Position numbers and translations under genes: made by a program. The notes below the pieces were generated by a model. That model did no database searches, had not been told where the DNA came from, and was given only the letters and a program-made list of their open reading frames with translations. Below are positions 47,613 through 60,512 of a stretch of DNA of 64,000 bases, one piece after another (position 1 is the first letter of the stretch; each line of letters begins with the position of its first letter). This stretch comes from Alviniconcha marisindica. Its lineage: Eukaryota > Mollusca > Gastropoda > Provannidae. Location: NCBI GenBank assembly GCA_018857735.1, contig JABMCL010003469.1, positions 1,626,001 to 1,690,000 of the forward strand. Reading direction: 5' to 3'.

Positions 47613-47969
47613 GAGGTGGCCCCAGCCAAGCTGAGCTACGCCCAGATGGTGGCCCGCAAGCAGCAAGCGGAAAACGCAGCCAAGCAGAACTGCGAGGAAG
47701 GAGCCCAGGCCGCCGCCCGCCCTGCCACGCAGACCACGCTGCGTGAGCAGAGCCAGACCCAAGCCTCCGCCTCCGTGCCTGCCTCCGCTCCTCCCAAATC
47801 CGCCAGTGCCAGCGCCAGACCCTCCGCAAAGGAACCTCCACGCAAAGACTTTGAGCCCAAGGAGCAGCGCTTGCAGGGCAGCCGCAGAGCGAAAGAGAAC
47901 CGCGACAGTCGCCAGCCGCGGTTTGATCGTCGCCGCAGTGACCGTGATGTCAAGGTGCCAGCCAAGTGA
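47613..47969 (+). CDS. LARP4: LARP4 exon 16: C-terminus and stop
   Basis: Acceptor gacaacag; 118 codons plus TGA (residues 807-924). Starts EVAPAKLSYAQMVARKQQAE, matching the human KLSYAEVCQKP motif. It ends in a strongly basic tail (RRAKENRDSRQPRFDRRRSD, stop after VPAK), as LARP4 proteins do. A TG-repeat tract ends 56 bases before the exon. Confidence 0.95.
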   Translation, partial: EVAPAKLSYAQMVARKQQAENAAKQNCEEGAQAAARPATQTTLREQSQTQASASVPASAPPKSASASARPSAKEPPRKDFEPKEQRLQGSRRAKENRDSRQPRFDRRRSDRDVKVPAK

Positions 47970-50409
47970 AGCTCCTCAGGTATCAAGAACTAGTCAGTGT
48001 GTGGCAATGTCTCCTCCAGTTGGGCTGCAAATACAGGTTTTTGGGGGGAGGAAGAAAAAAAGGGACTTTGGGTTTGATGTTGGTGCTGACGCTCAGCACC
48101 TCTTGGTAAAGGATGGAATGATGATGATGACTCGCCCTCCTTCTCACCGGTCTTGCTAAAAAAAAAATACAAGGGAGAAGAAGAATTGTGGTAATGAAGC
48201 TTTATGGCTTCCTTTCGTCAGCGGTGACCAGGAACGCCTCCAGGAAAAGAGAGAGGGGGGCAGCATCTTAGACACCGCTGGGTGGATGTAGGAGAAGTTC
48301 CATTTTTGCAGTGACTGACAGGCAGTACTCAATTGAATCTGTGGCTTCCATTATCACCAACAGACCAGGGAAGCAGGGAAGAAGAAGCTTTGACGCACGG
48401 GCAAGGCAATTGCATGCGTCTCTACGACCGGGCCTGGATCTCGCCAGCCTGCCTTGAGATGATTGCAGCTTTAGCACAAGGTGACCGACTTGGCTCAGAG
48501 CTCTGATTGGGTGGCGTTCACCCAAGCTCCTTCTCTGCTTACGGTGTTTGGCTGGGGTGGTAGGTAGGAGAGGAGGGAACTCTGGTGGCCAGCCGGCGTC
48601 GGTCAGGCTGGGCATGCATTTTGTGTGATCTTACTTACACTCAGGTGGACCGCACCCTGTGGACCGCCCGCCACAGGCTCTGCGGTCTGCTCACATTGTT
48701 GATTGCTGAACAGGTTTTCTCCCCGTGTATTAAATTGTAATGAATCTTGCCAAATGACCTCTGCTCTCGTTGCCCCCTCTCTTTCTTGTCAAATGTCTGC
48801 CATAGGTGGGTGGAGCTGTTACGTGCTGATGGGAATGCAAGTTTTAGGGGGCTGCGTTACATTTGTTTCTCTTCCAGGAATGGAAGACGAAGAAGAAAGG
48901 GTATGTTTTTAAGGTAGCAGTTGGGTTTTGGGGGGGAGGGGGGGTATTCTTTCTGTTTTAGTATTGCAAGGAATGTGAATATTTTAAAAAGTCTAAAAAT
49001 GACAAGTCAGTTGATATTTAGATTTAGACGAAAACAATTTAAGCAGGGATGGGATGAAAAGTGTTCAATTTTGAAAAGTATATTATTTTCGTTATTTGGT
49101 AGTGGGATGTAATGTTACTATAAAAGAATTTGATGATATGGATTGAGTTTGTTTGGATTTTTTTTTTTTGGATTTTTTTTTTCTTTCTCCTTTTCTTGGA
49201 GGTGATACCATGTCTGATTTGCTGGTCAAACACTGTCACCTGCAGCTGGTGCAAGGTTTTTAACCTACTCTCTTCAGTCCTGTTCATTTTGTTCATTTAT
49301 CATTTTATTTGCCCTGATAAAGTGATATAGCCCGCATGGTTAAATGGACATTCAAAGTCCATTATGTATTCTATCTGTGGTAATTTATTTGTTTTAAGAT
49401 TTCCTCAGAAGCTGCAAAACACAAATTAAGATGAGCTCTGCATCAGAAAGCTTAGTGTTTGTTGGAGGATTTCTGCATTAGAAAGCTTAAAATGTTTGTT
49501 GGAGGTGTTCAGCTTAAACTGAAGGGGAAGATTGTAGAGCTACAATTTTTCACGTCTTTTTTGTTTTTTGTTTTTTAATTTGTCTTTTACACAGCTTAAT
49601 TTAGAGAAGCATGAAATTGTTTGAAAGAAGAAGGTTAATCTCTCCCTTGCATTTTTAACTTGGTGACCTTGTCTGATCAACAAAAGTGTGTTGATTGGTA
49701 GTATGATTTGCTTTTAGTTTTTATGCAAACTGTACTTGGATCATGGATTTGCTTGGTTTTATTTGCTTGCTTTCTTTCTTTTTTTCTTTCCCCCCACCCC
49801 CACCCCATTTTTTTCTTCTTTTCTTTCTCCTTCCTTGTATGTATGTATTCATGTATATAGCATAATGAAAACAAAAAAAACAAAAAAAAACAAAAAAAAA
49901 GATAAAAGATAAAACCACTAAAATTGATTGATAAAATCAACAAATTTGATTTTGCTCGATTTGTTTCATTTTCTCTCCGTTATTTTGATTAACATATGAT
50001 TGAGTTTTTTGGGGGGGCTGTATCATAAATTTGAATGGCTGGTGAGCATGGTCAATGTAAGTACATGATTTTGGGTTTGTGTGTGATAACATATATGTTG
50101 TGTGATTTTGCATGTTTGACTGGCTTGGCTTGAGGTTTTCTTGATTTACTTGTTGGGGATAAAGAGGTTTGTGCAGGGACAGCCCCAGAGTGAAGCCCCT
50201 CCATGCCCCCTCAATAATGGCAATTGGCAAAGTCCTTCAAGGGCTTTCTGGAACTGTATCCCTAGACTTTCCAGATATCCAGCTGTCGTGCACAGCCGTG
50301 AATTAATTGGGTGTCTGACTTGACTGTCTTCATCTTTCTTGGTGTCTGACTTGCCTGTCTTCATCTTTCTATTCCATTGTCATTCGCCACACAGCATAGG
50401 CAGACTCTC

Positions 50410-51062
50410 AGACTGGCTACAAATGAGTCATGTGGTGACTCGGCTTGTTCTTGGACTGGCTACAAATGAGTCATGTGGTGACTCAGTTTGTTCTTGGACT
50501 GGCTACAAATGAGTCATGTGGTGACTCAGTTTGTCCTTGGACTGGCTACAAATGAGTCATGTGGTGACTCAGCTTGTTCTTGGACTCGCCACAAATGAGC
50601 CATGTGGTATCTATGGGCCTGGCCTTGGACTCGCCACAAATGAGCCATGTGGTATCTATGGGCCTGGCCTTGGACTCACTGCAGATGAGCCATGTGGTAT
50701 CTATGGGCCTGGCCTTGGACTCACTGCAGATGAGCCATGTGGTATCTATGGGCCTGGCCTTGGACTCACTGCAGATGAGTTGTGTGGCGACTCGGCTTGT
50801 CCTTGGACTCACTGCGAAAGAGCCGTGTGGTGACTGGGCTTGTCCTTAGGCTCACTGCAAATGAGTAGTGTGGTGACTGGGCTTGTCCTTAGACTCGCTG
50901 CAAATGAGTTGCGTGGTGACTCATTGCGAATGAGTAGCGTGATGGCTGGGCTTGTCCTTAGACTCGCTGCAAATGAGTTGTGTGATGACTCATTGCGAAT
51001 GAGTAGTGTGGTGACTGGGCTTGTCCTTAGACTCGCTGCAAATGAGTTGCGTGGTGCTTGTC
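50410..51062 (+). repeat. Minisatellite of 42-68 bp units with TGAGTCA/TGACTCA motifs
   Basis: Three sub-families follow each other. First come four units of about 42 bp, ggctacaaatgagtcatgtg + gtgactcag. Then about five 45-bp units, acaaatgagccatgtggtat + ctatgggcctggcc. Last are longer units alternating gagtagygtggtgactgggc and gctgcaaatgagttgcgtgg. TGAGTCA sits at 50,424, 50,467, 50,509 and 50,552, and TGACTCA at 50,479, 50,522 and 50,565. Overlapping frames are repeat translations. Confidence 0.92.
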
Positions 51063-52524
51063 ACCAGCACGATGACTTCTTCGCTTTCTCTCTGGGGCAT
51101 GCTGCAAAAAATTATTCCCGGTTATGGGAGTGGTGTGGACTTTGTTACAGCTGTGGATGGCATCAGAAACGTAGTTAGTGGTCTTGCTCTTTGTTTTCTG
51201 CCCCCACCTCTCCTCCTCAAGTAGTATTTTATTCACTGGTTGATACAACCGTGACTTTGATGGGTACAGGGTGTCGGCAGTTTCTCCAGACTCCACCCCA
51301 GTCTGTTTGGGGACACCAGCCCACTGTTGACACCTGCACAGTTCTGCTGTTGTGGTGTTTGACACCAGCGTTTACTCTGTGTGATATTTGTTTAAACGAC
51401 TGATCATATTCATGTTCATATCTTAGTGGTAATCCAGTGCTTTTGTGGGAGGGGGAGGAGGAGGTGTAGCCATTTGATTTGCAAAGTGGTGCACAAGTGT
51501 GACTGAATGATTTGTGGAAGTAACTGAAAGTGCGGCTGTTTCATTGGAGAGAATGCACGTGGAATGATTGATCAATTGACGCCACACCACTGTTCACAGG
51601 TGTTAAACTGAGACATTTAGACCTTTTTACATGTTGACATGTTGCACATTGAAGAAATTTGAAAACCATCACATGCTTCATGAAGAATCAGAATTAATAC
51701 TGTCAGTGGTGTTAAATGGGTAAGGGAGATTCCCACCCCCTACCCCCAGAGTTTTGTAATGCTGCATTATTATGTGATTAATTGTTGTTTTATATTGAGT
51801 GAGATGGATGGATACCCAGTCAGAAGTCATATCGTTGGCTTCCTTTGTGCACACATGTTGTTAGACACTTCCAGTTTTCCTGTGAACAGGAGCCTCTGCA
51901 CTTTGCTTGTAAGGGTTGTCTGCACAGTGTTTTGTCTGTAATGCAGGCAGATCCTGTGGTAGCCTCCCCTGCGCTGAACTCTTCACATCTGTCTTTGGCA
52001 ATCTTTCTGGGACACGGCAGACCAGTTGTTGTGGTGTGCCCAGCACATGTCCTATTTAGCTGTCCATTTTTGATGCCCCGTGCACTGATTGTGATGGCAT
52101 GGTCAAGTTAGATAGTTTGTATTGGCGTACACCTTACTGTTGTTATGCTGTCAACTCTGTGTGTTGCTTGTCAGCCAGATGTTGCAAAGATTGGCTTCAG
52201 TGAGAGAAACTGCATGACATACTTTGAGCTGTTGGATTCTTCTTTTGTAGGGAGGTAACAGTTATAACCAGATGCTTTAGTTTCAGAATGTCTTTGAACA
52301 GAATGTGCCTCGCTTCTGTCTGGGGTCATTTTGCTTTCTTTTGTTTCTGTCTCGGTTGTGGTGATTGTTAGTAAATATTGTGATTTCCCACCCACCCCTT
52401 CAAAATATGTATTATATGGAGAGATGATCACTTGAAGAATAGCAGTCCAGTTCTGCATTAATGTCTTGACGGCAAAAACAAATAAGTTACACTTTTTCTA
52501 GACAGTGACAGTTTTATTTTAAAG

Positions 52525-52526
<2 letters not shown>

Positions 52527-52564
<38 letters not shown>
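52527..52564 (+). repeat. (CA)n microsatellite
   Basis: About 19 uninterrupted CA units in the LARP4 downstream region. Confidence 0.97.
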
Positions 52565-52569
<5 letters not shown>

Positions 52570-53182
52570 CCTTCATTGTTGTTATTTGTTAAAATAATCA
52601 TAACTTTTGTGTCCTTTAAAAAGAAAAGAAATTATAATACTGTTTCAGTTTATGTATGCTTCTTTTTTTCTCCCCCAGTCAAACAGGGCAGTCACCTAAA
52701 TTTTTAAAAAAGAAGAAATACCTGTAAGTAAAAATGGATCTAATGTTGAGTTGACTTTCATGTTGTCCTTCATGAGTTTTTTTTGTTCCCTCATGTGACT
52801 TGGGTTGTACCTTTTGTCATGTGATTTGGGTTGTGCCTGTGGTCATGTGCATGGAACACTGGTTCGCTGCAGTCAATGCCTGGACACTGCAGAATATGCT
52901 GAAAGCATACTACTAGTGGTAGCAGGCTAAATGCCCTTGTCAAAAATGGATCTTTGTTGAGTTTGTGCAGCTGTGTATTTTTACAGACAGTAGTTGATTG
53001 GCTGCACAGGTACTGTCAGACCGATAAATGTCCCCTCTGTTTCCTGATCCTGACTGTAGTGACTTTGGCACAAACGATGTTTGAACTAAGTTAGTGCCAT
53101 TATGTTGTTAGACAGCTGTGCTGCCTTGCAGCATTAGGCCAGCTTTGTGACATAGTTTGATATGTTGGTCACTGTTTCTTGT

Positions 53183-53336
53183 AGTTACACTAGTCCAAAT
53201 TTTGGTATTCAAAGGTTTCTTGTTCACTCTTGTTATCAACTGGGTGGACTCCTGCTAAGTTACACTAGTCCAAGTTTTGGAATTAAAAGGTTTCTTGTTC
53301 ACCCTTGTTATCAACTGGGTGGACTCCTATATGTCT
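53183..53336 (+). repeat. 77-bp tandem pair
   Basis: Two copies starting agttacactagtccaa and ending gggtggactcct differ at only a few positions. Confidence 0.9.
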
Positions 53337-54150
53337 GTAGGGGTTTGTTTGTGTAATGGTAACGCTGTTCAGGCATACAGTGTTTGCATGCAACTAAGTC
53401 CACTCCTTCTGGTGTGCCTCATGCTTAAGGTAGACTTTTACAAAACTTGTGAACATTAGAAGTGAAAAAATAATGGTTTTAGATAGGTATCGTAAGCCCA
53501 CAATCTTGACTGGTGACTGCCCTGTTTTGGGGGGTGGGGACTTTGGCCTGTATGCATATTGCGCCAATAATGATAGTTTCCTTATTGCTCTGGTAAATTC
53601 TACAGACCCAATAGCTGTTAGTTCTTAATATCACCCCACCAGCTGCGCAAGATCACTTCGGGATGAGCCTGATGATCATAAAAGTTGATAGAACACAGCT
53701 CACAGACATTCGATGGTGTGGTGGTGCTGATGACCTTTTAGCTGCCTCCCTTTAGCAGCAGCTATCTCACCATTGGGTTGCTTAACCCAGAGTTTTGATG
53801 TAGGATTTTCTGGGACAGACTACCGCCCACTCCATTGCTAATAGAGCATGTGACTGCGCAGCAAGCTTCGTATTTTAGCAGGAGGAGGCTTTTCAGCTGA
53901 CTGAAGTGAGGGATGACTGGCAGGGACAGAGTAAACCTACTAAAAAGGGAGCAGTGCTGTCATGCTGTTCCATGCTGCAGCAGAAGGGGAGATCATTTTT
54001 CTCTGCATCTGGAGGCAGACCTCGAAGGCAGAGGATCTGTCAATGGAAACTGAACCTGCTGATGGCTGTCGGAAAGCCTAGCCAGTGGTTGTGGTTATGG
54101 TCTGGTGGTGGTTACAGTCTAGTGACTTTACTTGCCAGGCCAGTGACAAT

Positions 54151-54286
54151 GGGAAGACAACCTAACCAAGTGTTGAGTGAGCCTAGCAGCTCTTGTTGGG
54201 CCTGCAGGAATGACAGTGGGAAGACAACCTAACCAAGTCTTGAGTGAGCCTAGCAGCTCTTGTTGGGGCTGCAGGAATGACAGTGG
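54151..54286 (+). repeat. 68-bp tandem pair
   Basis: Two nearly identical copies of gggaagacaacctaaccaag ... gcaggaatgacagtg, differing at about two positions, so recent. Confidence 0.9.
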
Positions 54287-56535
54287 CGCACTATGCACAG
54301 AGGTCTACCTGCTTTTTATTTCCTTTGGCACACTGCAAGTGTCAAGTTTCAGTGTGTGCTAAGGTACAGAACACCTTTTACTAGTTTTAGGGAAACGTCA
54401 GGAAGAGAATATATGACGTAACGTTGGATTGACTGTGGCGCTGTTGAATAGGTGAACTGATGTGTGCGAGTTTTGAAAGGTGAAGCTGTGTATTTGTGTG
54501 TTGTGAAGATGTAATAAGAGCATTTCTTTTTCTTGTAAGCATAAACAGTACTTTATATGCTTGTATGTACATTGTTAAACAGATGGTCATGTTGTATTTG
54601 TATAAAATGTGTATGTACAAAAAAGTTGGAAAATCATTGTGTTTAACTGTAATGTATTTTTGACCTTTTGCTGTTGATGTTGGGGATGTGTTGTGTCAGT
54701 TGTTCTGCTGGTTGGTGATAATAAGCGAAAGCAAAACACAGAATGTAGTCAATTTAGAAATGACAACAGATCATTGGTCCAGATTGACTCGACCTCGTGG
54801 TCATCTCTGGCAAATGTCGGCCGCATTCAGTTAAATCTAGCGGAGTTACATATGCTCTTTTTTGTGCAATAGATTTCAGTGGGCGTATCCAGCTCACCTT
54901 CAGCATATCTGCTATAAAGAGTGTTGGTATGTTCTCCACTGAAGGTAAATCCAGTCAAAGCACTAGAGCTTTTTCTGCCAACCCCATAGGTGCATTTAGC
55001 AGTAAGAAAAACATGAAATGTCGTGATGTTAGGATGAATAGTTTGACACTTGAAAAGGTGCCCCCCCCCCCCAATCCCCCATTCAGTACAAATAGTTTAG
55101 CTGTTCTGTTAGCCTCAAGCACTTGTTTGGCCTATTTGTCTCTCCCCAAGTTGGCCTGTACAGGAGAAGTAGATGTGTACAGCTCGCAGCCATTGCACAG
55201 CTGACCAGAAACAGAGTGTTGCAGAGGAGGTAGTTTGAAAATGGGTGGTACGGAGGTGTGTGTGCTAGCTTTTTTGCAGAGCCTTAACTGCATTGGGGAT
55301 GATGGGAAAAAGACAAGTGAGACTTGCAAAGTTGCACGGCTCTTCCATTTGAACAGCGCCCCTCTGCTCTGATTTCTGTCTTTGAGGGGGGGGTGTGTTT
55401 TCGTTCAAGCTGCTTTTGTTCAAGCTACCTTTGCATTCTCTCTTTTTCACCTCTGTGTTGTTGTTTGGGTTGGGGTTCTTTTTCTTTTTTCCCCTCTCTG
55501 CCGTTCCTTCCCTTTCTTTCGGTTTTAACTGAAGTGATGACAGCTTGACCTGTGATAAACAAAAAGCTACTTAGACTCTTTCTGTAGTTTAGTTCCTTGC
55601 TCAATCTCGTACATCTGCTAAATGACAGACAGATGACCAGTCTTAAATGTTTTACTTGAAGGGGATTTGCATCATGTACAGTTTCTAACTTGAAGTAATC
55701 TCTGCTTTCACCCAGATGTAGGGACAGCTATGTAAATGTGATCAACAGCAACAGCATCCAGTTCCAGGCTATTAGAATGACATTAGGCAACAGGTTTTTA
55801 TTTCTCCTCCATAGGTTTCATGATTGCATTTGCAGGAACAAATAACTACCTTCTGCATCTTGGTCTGTGTGTAATGATCAGCAATTTGCAGGCCAGCTGT
55901 TGTGAGACTGCAGCAAAAATCATCTACAATGACTTTTATACTCTTTTGAAAATATTTTAAATTTGCATAGAACTATATTTGTAAACACTTGATTATTTTC
56001 AGTGTTCCGTTTAAAATCAAGTCTTGTTTTGAAACTTTTTGAAGGGGGGGGAAACAAAGAAAGAAAAGAAACTGCGGGGAAATTCATCTTTCGGAGATAT
56101 TTTTTCAAGGGCACATTTAAAAAAACAACAACAATGGATTTTGTAACTGGGAAAGTTTGTTATACCTTAGAAATGTTGAAGTGAAAAGTGCTTATTCTTC
56201 AAATCACACATGCATAAGGCTTGGAAATTTAACTTGCAAAAGCGGCTTTGCTTACATCACTGTGAAAAGGAAAATAATTGACTGTTTTTGCTGTAACTAA
56301 AACAGCTGATATGTTCATGTATTTAGTGTGAGTCAGTTAAGCATTTGCAGTTGCTGTGTGACAGAAAGTGCCATAAGTTGCTATCCTGAAATGAAGAACA
56401 CAGTCCATTATTGTCTGCTGCTCCTCTCTTTGCAAATGGGTTCATTGTCAGCTTTTTAACAAGTTTAAACATTTCAAAGTTTTGATTAGTGTTCACCAGA
56501 CATTTGTCTTGTAATTGCAGAAATCCCACACAAGC

Positions 56536-56550
56536 TCTCTCTCTCTCTCA

Positions 56551-56610
<60 letters not shown>
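56536..56610 (+). repeat. (CT)n(CA)n compound microsatellite
   Basis: A short CT run followed by about 29 CA units. Confidence 0.97.
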
Positions 56611-56612
<2 letters not shown>

Positions 56613-58230
56613 CGTACATGCACATGGTTAAATTATTGATCAGACTGAAAGGGATGTTAATGCTGTTAGCCCTAAGAGAGCTCATTTGAAACAAGTTTGA
56701 AGGCCCCTACCCTCCAGCCTTCCTTTTTCCCAGTTGCCATGTAAGCACTGGCAATCATGGTACTGTAATTAACAAAGACATTCCATATGCACTTGTATTG
56801 GTGTATTTTTATGTCATTGCAATGCAAGAACTTGCGTGGTTGATGGTTGCAATTATATGCTTGCATCATTCAAACCCATTGCATGAACCAAAGGCATAAT
56901 CTCATGCGTAAAACAAGCAGAATAAAAGATAGTGTTCAGTGATTTTGGTATCTCTCCAGCAAATTTATATCTATGAATTCAGTTCATGATGGTACTTGTG
57001 CTCAGGAAAGCCTACATGCGCTCCACCCATCTCCAAAATGTCCCCAGCCTTATTTTAAAGCGGTTCTGGTGTTGGTCTGATTGTCAAAAAAACAAAACAG
57101 TAACCCAACTGGGGCAGTACCGACTGATTGAACCTGATGGTAATTTCGCCAGTTCTGATCCCTGCTTCGGACTTAATATTTTGCTTATGCAGTAGGTGGA
57201 ATTCTGCCAGTTGTCGCGGCAGGGGTCATTTCTTGAGAAGAGAGACCTGTACAAAACTGTATTTGAATACTTTTAGGGCAGGTTTTTTGGTAGTGCATTG
57301 GGGAATTTCCACTAGAATTGATAAATGGGAATCTGATGGCCACTCCTAAATACAACTGGAAATGGATCTTAAGATCTTTCTCCACCGCTCATCCCCGTGT
57401 GTGTACATTGTTTGTTGCCTTATGTATAAATGCTGTAGTTCCAGCCGGTTTGAGTGTGCGTGCATTTTCAATTGAATTGGAATGTCTCTGCCATGGTTGA
57501 CATGCATTGCAGTGGACATTCCTTACTTGTGATGGTGGTCTGTCCCACCTCCACCCTTATTGACATTCACCTTTCTTCCTCAGTTTTGAAATAAGTATAG
57601 GCTCTGGACTCGACTTTCGCACTTTGGCCTCCTGATTCCTTTTTTGTTTTTTGTTTTGTGTGAAACATTTGGTAGGCTGCTTAGAATGTATGGGTGAAAC
57701 AAATTTGGAAAAAGAGTGAAGTGTACATTTTTTCTGCGTTTAGGTCAAATATGTACATGGTTATTGACTGGCATTCTTCCAGATAGTACATGTGCTTGTT
57801 TTTTTAAATTTTATATATGTACCTTTTTCTTCTTTTTTTCTATAACTTTGACATGCATAAAATGTCTTGTTATGATCAGTGTGCATGTAGAGAGATGATG
57901 TGGGATAAAACCTATACATTGGAGTTTTCTTTGTTCTCAAAGTGAGAGCTTTCAGATTTTGCATGATGATAGCCTCTGTTGAATAGCAATTGTTCATACC
58001 AGTTTTAACAACCTTGATCTATTTCTGCAGTGACAGCAAAGTTAAAAATTAAAAATTAAAACTTTTTATTTCTATAAACTTCTTTGCTGAAGAAAGTTGG
58101 AAGTCTTCTTTCTTTTCTTTTTTTGTAGTTCGTGGGCGATGCTTTTAATAACTTGAGTTTGTTTTCAAGGGAAATAGTTGATACGTTTCTGCACACAGCA
58201 AGCCGCTAATCGCTGTTTTTGTTTTGTCCT

Positions 58231-58255
58231 CCCCCCCCCCCCCCCCCCCCCCCCC
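58231..58255 (+). repeat. C25 homopolymer
   Basis: Longest single-base tract of the window; its true length is uncertain in any assembly. Confidence 0.9.
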
Positions 58256-58892
58256 AAGTTTCTGACGTAGCGTGGTTTCTTTTTTAACCTTACTGGTACA
58301 TGCCTTTCTTTTCTTCTTTTTGTTGTTGTTGTGAATGTGACCTAAGTTGAAGGTTAATGGCATTGACAAGTTTAAACATAAGTGGTACTTTTTTTTTTTC
58401 TTAGTAATTTTTTTAAAAATTTATCCAAGAAGCTCCAGACTTTGTAGGAGCATAGTCCAAATCATGTCACAGCACTGTGGCACATATTTAAGAAACATAA
58501 TGTTACATTTTTGAAGTCCTCAGAAGACTAAATACCTATTATTTTACTCTTTCAAACACTGTATAATGACAGCCTTGAGCACTGGTCATCATACTGCTTT
58601 CCACTTCTTGTGACACGGACCCATTTTTAAGTTCAGGGGAGGCTGAAGATATTTTTGTATTTTTTGTTTTTTGAATGTGAGTCAACTGAGCAGATTGGTT
58701 TTGTTCATGCTGGTTCCAATTACACATGTTTTCATGTAGATGTATAAAGTTGCGAAGATAGATTTTGTTGCTTATTGTGTTTTTGTTTTTGTTTTAAGGT
58801 GCTTTCACCATTTCTCTTCCATTGAGCATCGACAGTGCCAGAATTTTATGACTGCAGGCCCCTCCCTCTGTCATGTGTAAGCAAAGGGCCCC

Positions 58893-59578
58893 CGTTTCCC
58901 CTGTCAGAGGTACCTTTTGATCCCTTCCGCTTTCCTGTGAGGAAAGACCCCTGTTTCCCCAGTCTGAGGTACCGTTAGATCCCTTCCTCTTTCCTGTGTT
59001 AGGAAGGACCCCTGTTTCCCCAATCAGAGGTACCGTTAGATTCCTCTTTCCTGTGTTAGTAAGGCCCTCCTGTTTCCCCTGTAAGAGGTACCGTTAGATC
59101 CCTTCCTCTTTCCTGTGTTAGGAAGGACCCCTGTTTCCCCAATCAGAGGTACCGTTAGATTCCTCTTTCCTGTGTTAGTAAGGCCCTCCTGTTTCCCCTG
59201 TAAGAGGTACCGTTAGATCCCTTCCTCTTTCCTGTGTTAGGAAGGACCCCTGTTTCCCCAATCAGAGGTACCGTTAGATTCCTCTTTCCTGTGTTAGTAA
59301 GGCCCTCCTGTTTCCCCTGTAAGAGGTACCGTTAGATCCCTTCCTCTTTCCTGTGTTAGGAAGAGGCCCCTGTTTCCCCAATCAGAGGTACCGTTAGATT
59401 CCTCTTTCCTGTGTTAGTAAGGCCCTCCTGTTTCCCCTGTAAGAGGTACCGTTAGATCCCTTCCTCTTTCCTGTGTTAGGAAGAGGCCCCTGTTTCCCCA
59501 GTCAGAGGTACCGTTAGATCCCTACCTCTTTCCTGTGTTAGGAATGCCCTCCTGTTTCCCCTGTCGGAGAGTTACCTT
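58893..59578 (+). repeat. Minisatellite, 119-bp dimers of about 60-bp units with GGTACC
   Basis: Unit A (about 61 bp) is gtaccgttagatcccttcct + ctttcctgtgttaggaaggac + cctgtttccccaatcagag. Unit B (about 58 bp) has gttagattcctc and ggccctcctgtttcccctg. A and B alternate, with B starting near 59,036, 59,155, 59,274 and 59,394. Single diverged units flank the dimers, so amplification of the dimer is the more recent step. Confidence 0.92.
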
Positions 59579-60506
59579 TAACCTGTTTTGTTTAAACGTA
59601 AAAACACATCAGTAAAATGATATGATTGAAGCTGTACAGCTACCCACATCTGTTAAACTTTCATTAAAAGCTACGGTGGTGGACTTTTTTTTTCCTCCTT
59701 TGATTTTCCAACATATATTTTTTTGGTTTAATTGGTTGGCATGTGCTTGTATTAAAATGTTACGTTTTGAAAGGCAATTCATTATAAGGGATCTTTGTGT
59801 CAATGCGTGTGTGCGTGTGCCTTGCGGTGACCTTGTGATTGTGAGTGAGCTGGTTAACTGTTAATGTTTGCCCCCGTCATGGGGGCCTGGTGCATATGGA
59901 TCCTGTTTCCTTTGATGCGGTTGATTGCCTTACCAAAATACAGACAACAGCTATTGACCTGATGAATGATCATTGATTTTTTTCCAACCATGTTTCAAAA
60001 CAAATGTCTTGTGGGGTACTTCCTTGTGTTTGTTTCTGCAATTGTTCAGCATGTTGTTGACATACACACACCTGTTTTCGATGACATGCCCACTCGTACC
60101 GATTTTGTTCACCATTTGTCGAAAAAGAAGAGAAATTTTGTGTACCTGGTTGATGTCCAGTCCATGGCACATAATTGATGATGTTAAGTTGTTTTATCTG
60201 TTACAGTTGGGTATGCATTGTGATTTTGTGTGTACCCATTTTCGATCCCCATCATGATCATGTTAAAAACCATCTGTCAGATTATTTCTTTGCAAAATTT
60301 TCCTTCCCTCCCTCTCTCTTTCCTCTTTCTCTCTCTTTCTCTCTCTCTTGTATAAAAGGGTTTGGGACTTTCTTTGTTTTACAGTTGAATTTTTTTGTGC
60401 TGTCAGAAAAAAAGAAAAAAAAAAGGTTAAAAAGAAAAGGGAATGATAGCTTGTCAATTTGATTTTGGTTGAAAATATTTATTGAAATTTTCTTGGAATA
60501 GCGGAA

Positions 60507-60512
60507 AATAAA
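60507..60512 (+). terminator. Poly(A) signal AATAAA
   Basis: AATAAA is followed 20-60 bases later by a GT-rich run (ttgtgtgttgtctgtatgtg at 60,533 and on), the usual downstream element of a cleavage site. It is the best plus-strand end signal I saw after the LARP4 stop. Confidence 0.5.

Larger units (their letters stand above)
18066..47969 (+). other. LARP4: LARP4/4B-family gene, coding span (16 exons)
   Basis: La-related protein 4, a cytoplasmic RNA-binding protein. The family binds poly(A) RNA and poly(A)-binding protein and promotes mRNA stability and translation. Each exon has GT-AG borders and the phases agree throughout, giving 2,775 nt (924 residues plus stop) if exon 1 is right. Visible modules are PAM2 at about residues 33-40, La motif at about 190-265, RRM at about 270-345, FELEATSFPPLPGS at 615-628, LSDVVKG at 643-649, LSYAQM at 813-818 and an Arg/Lys-rich C-terminus. 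Module order and spacing match vertebrate LARP4. Length exceeds human LARP4 (about 720 residues), mainly through Ala/Pro/Ser-rich exons 14-16. Identity from exon 2 onward is secure; exon 1 is provisional. Confidence 0.93.

Noticed and set aside
50531..51178. Plus- and minus-strand frames of 88-112 codons with periodic peptides
   Set aside because: Products of translating the minisatellite; periodicity matches the DNA unit and all frames show it.
54797..55204. 135-codon plus-strand frame downstream of LARP4
   Set aside because: No recognisable domain, contains a C12 tract, and lies in probable non-coding sequence.
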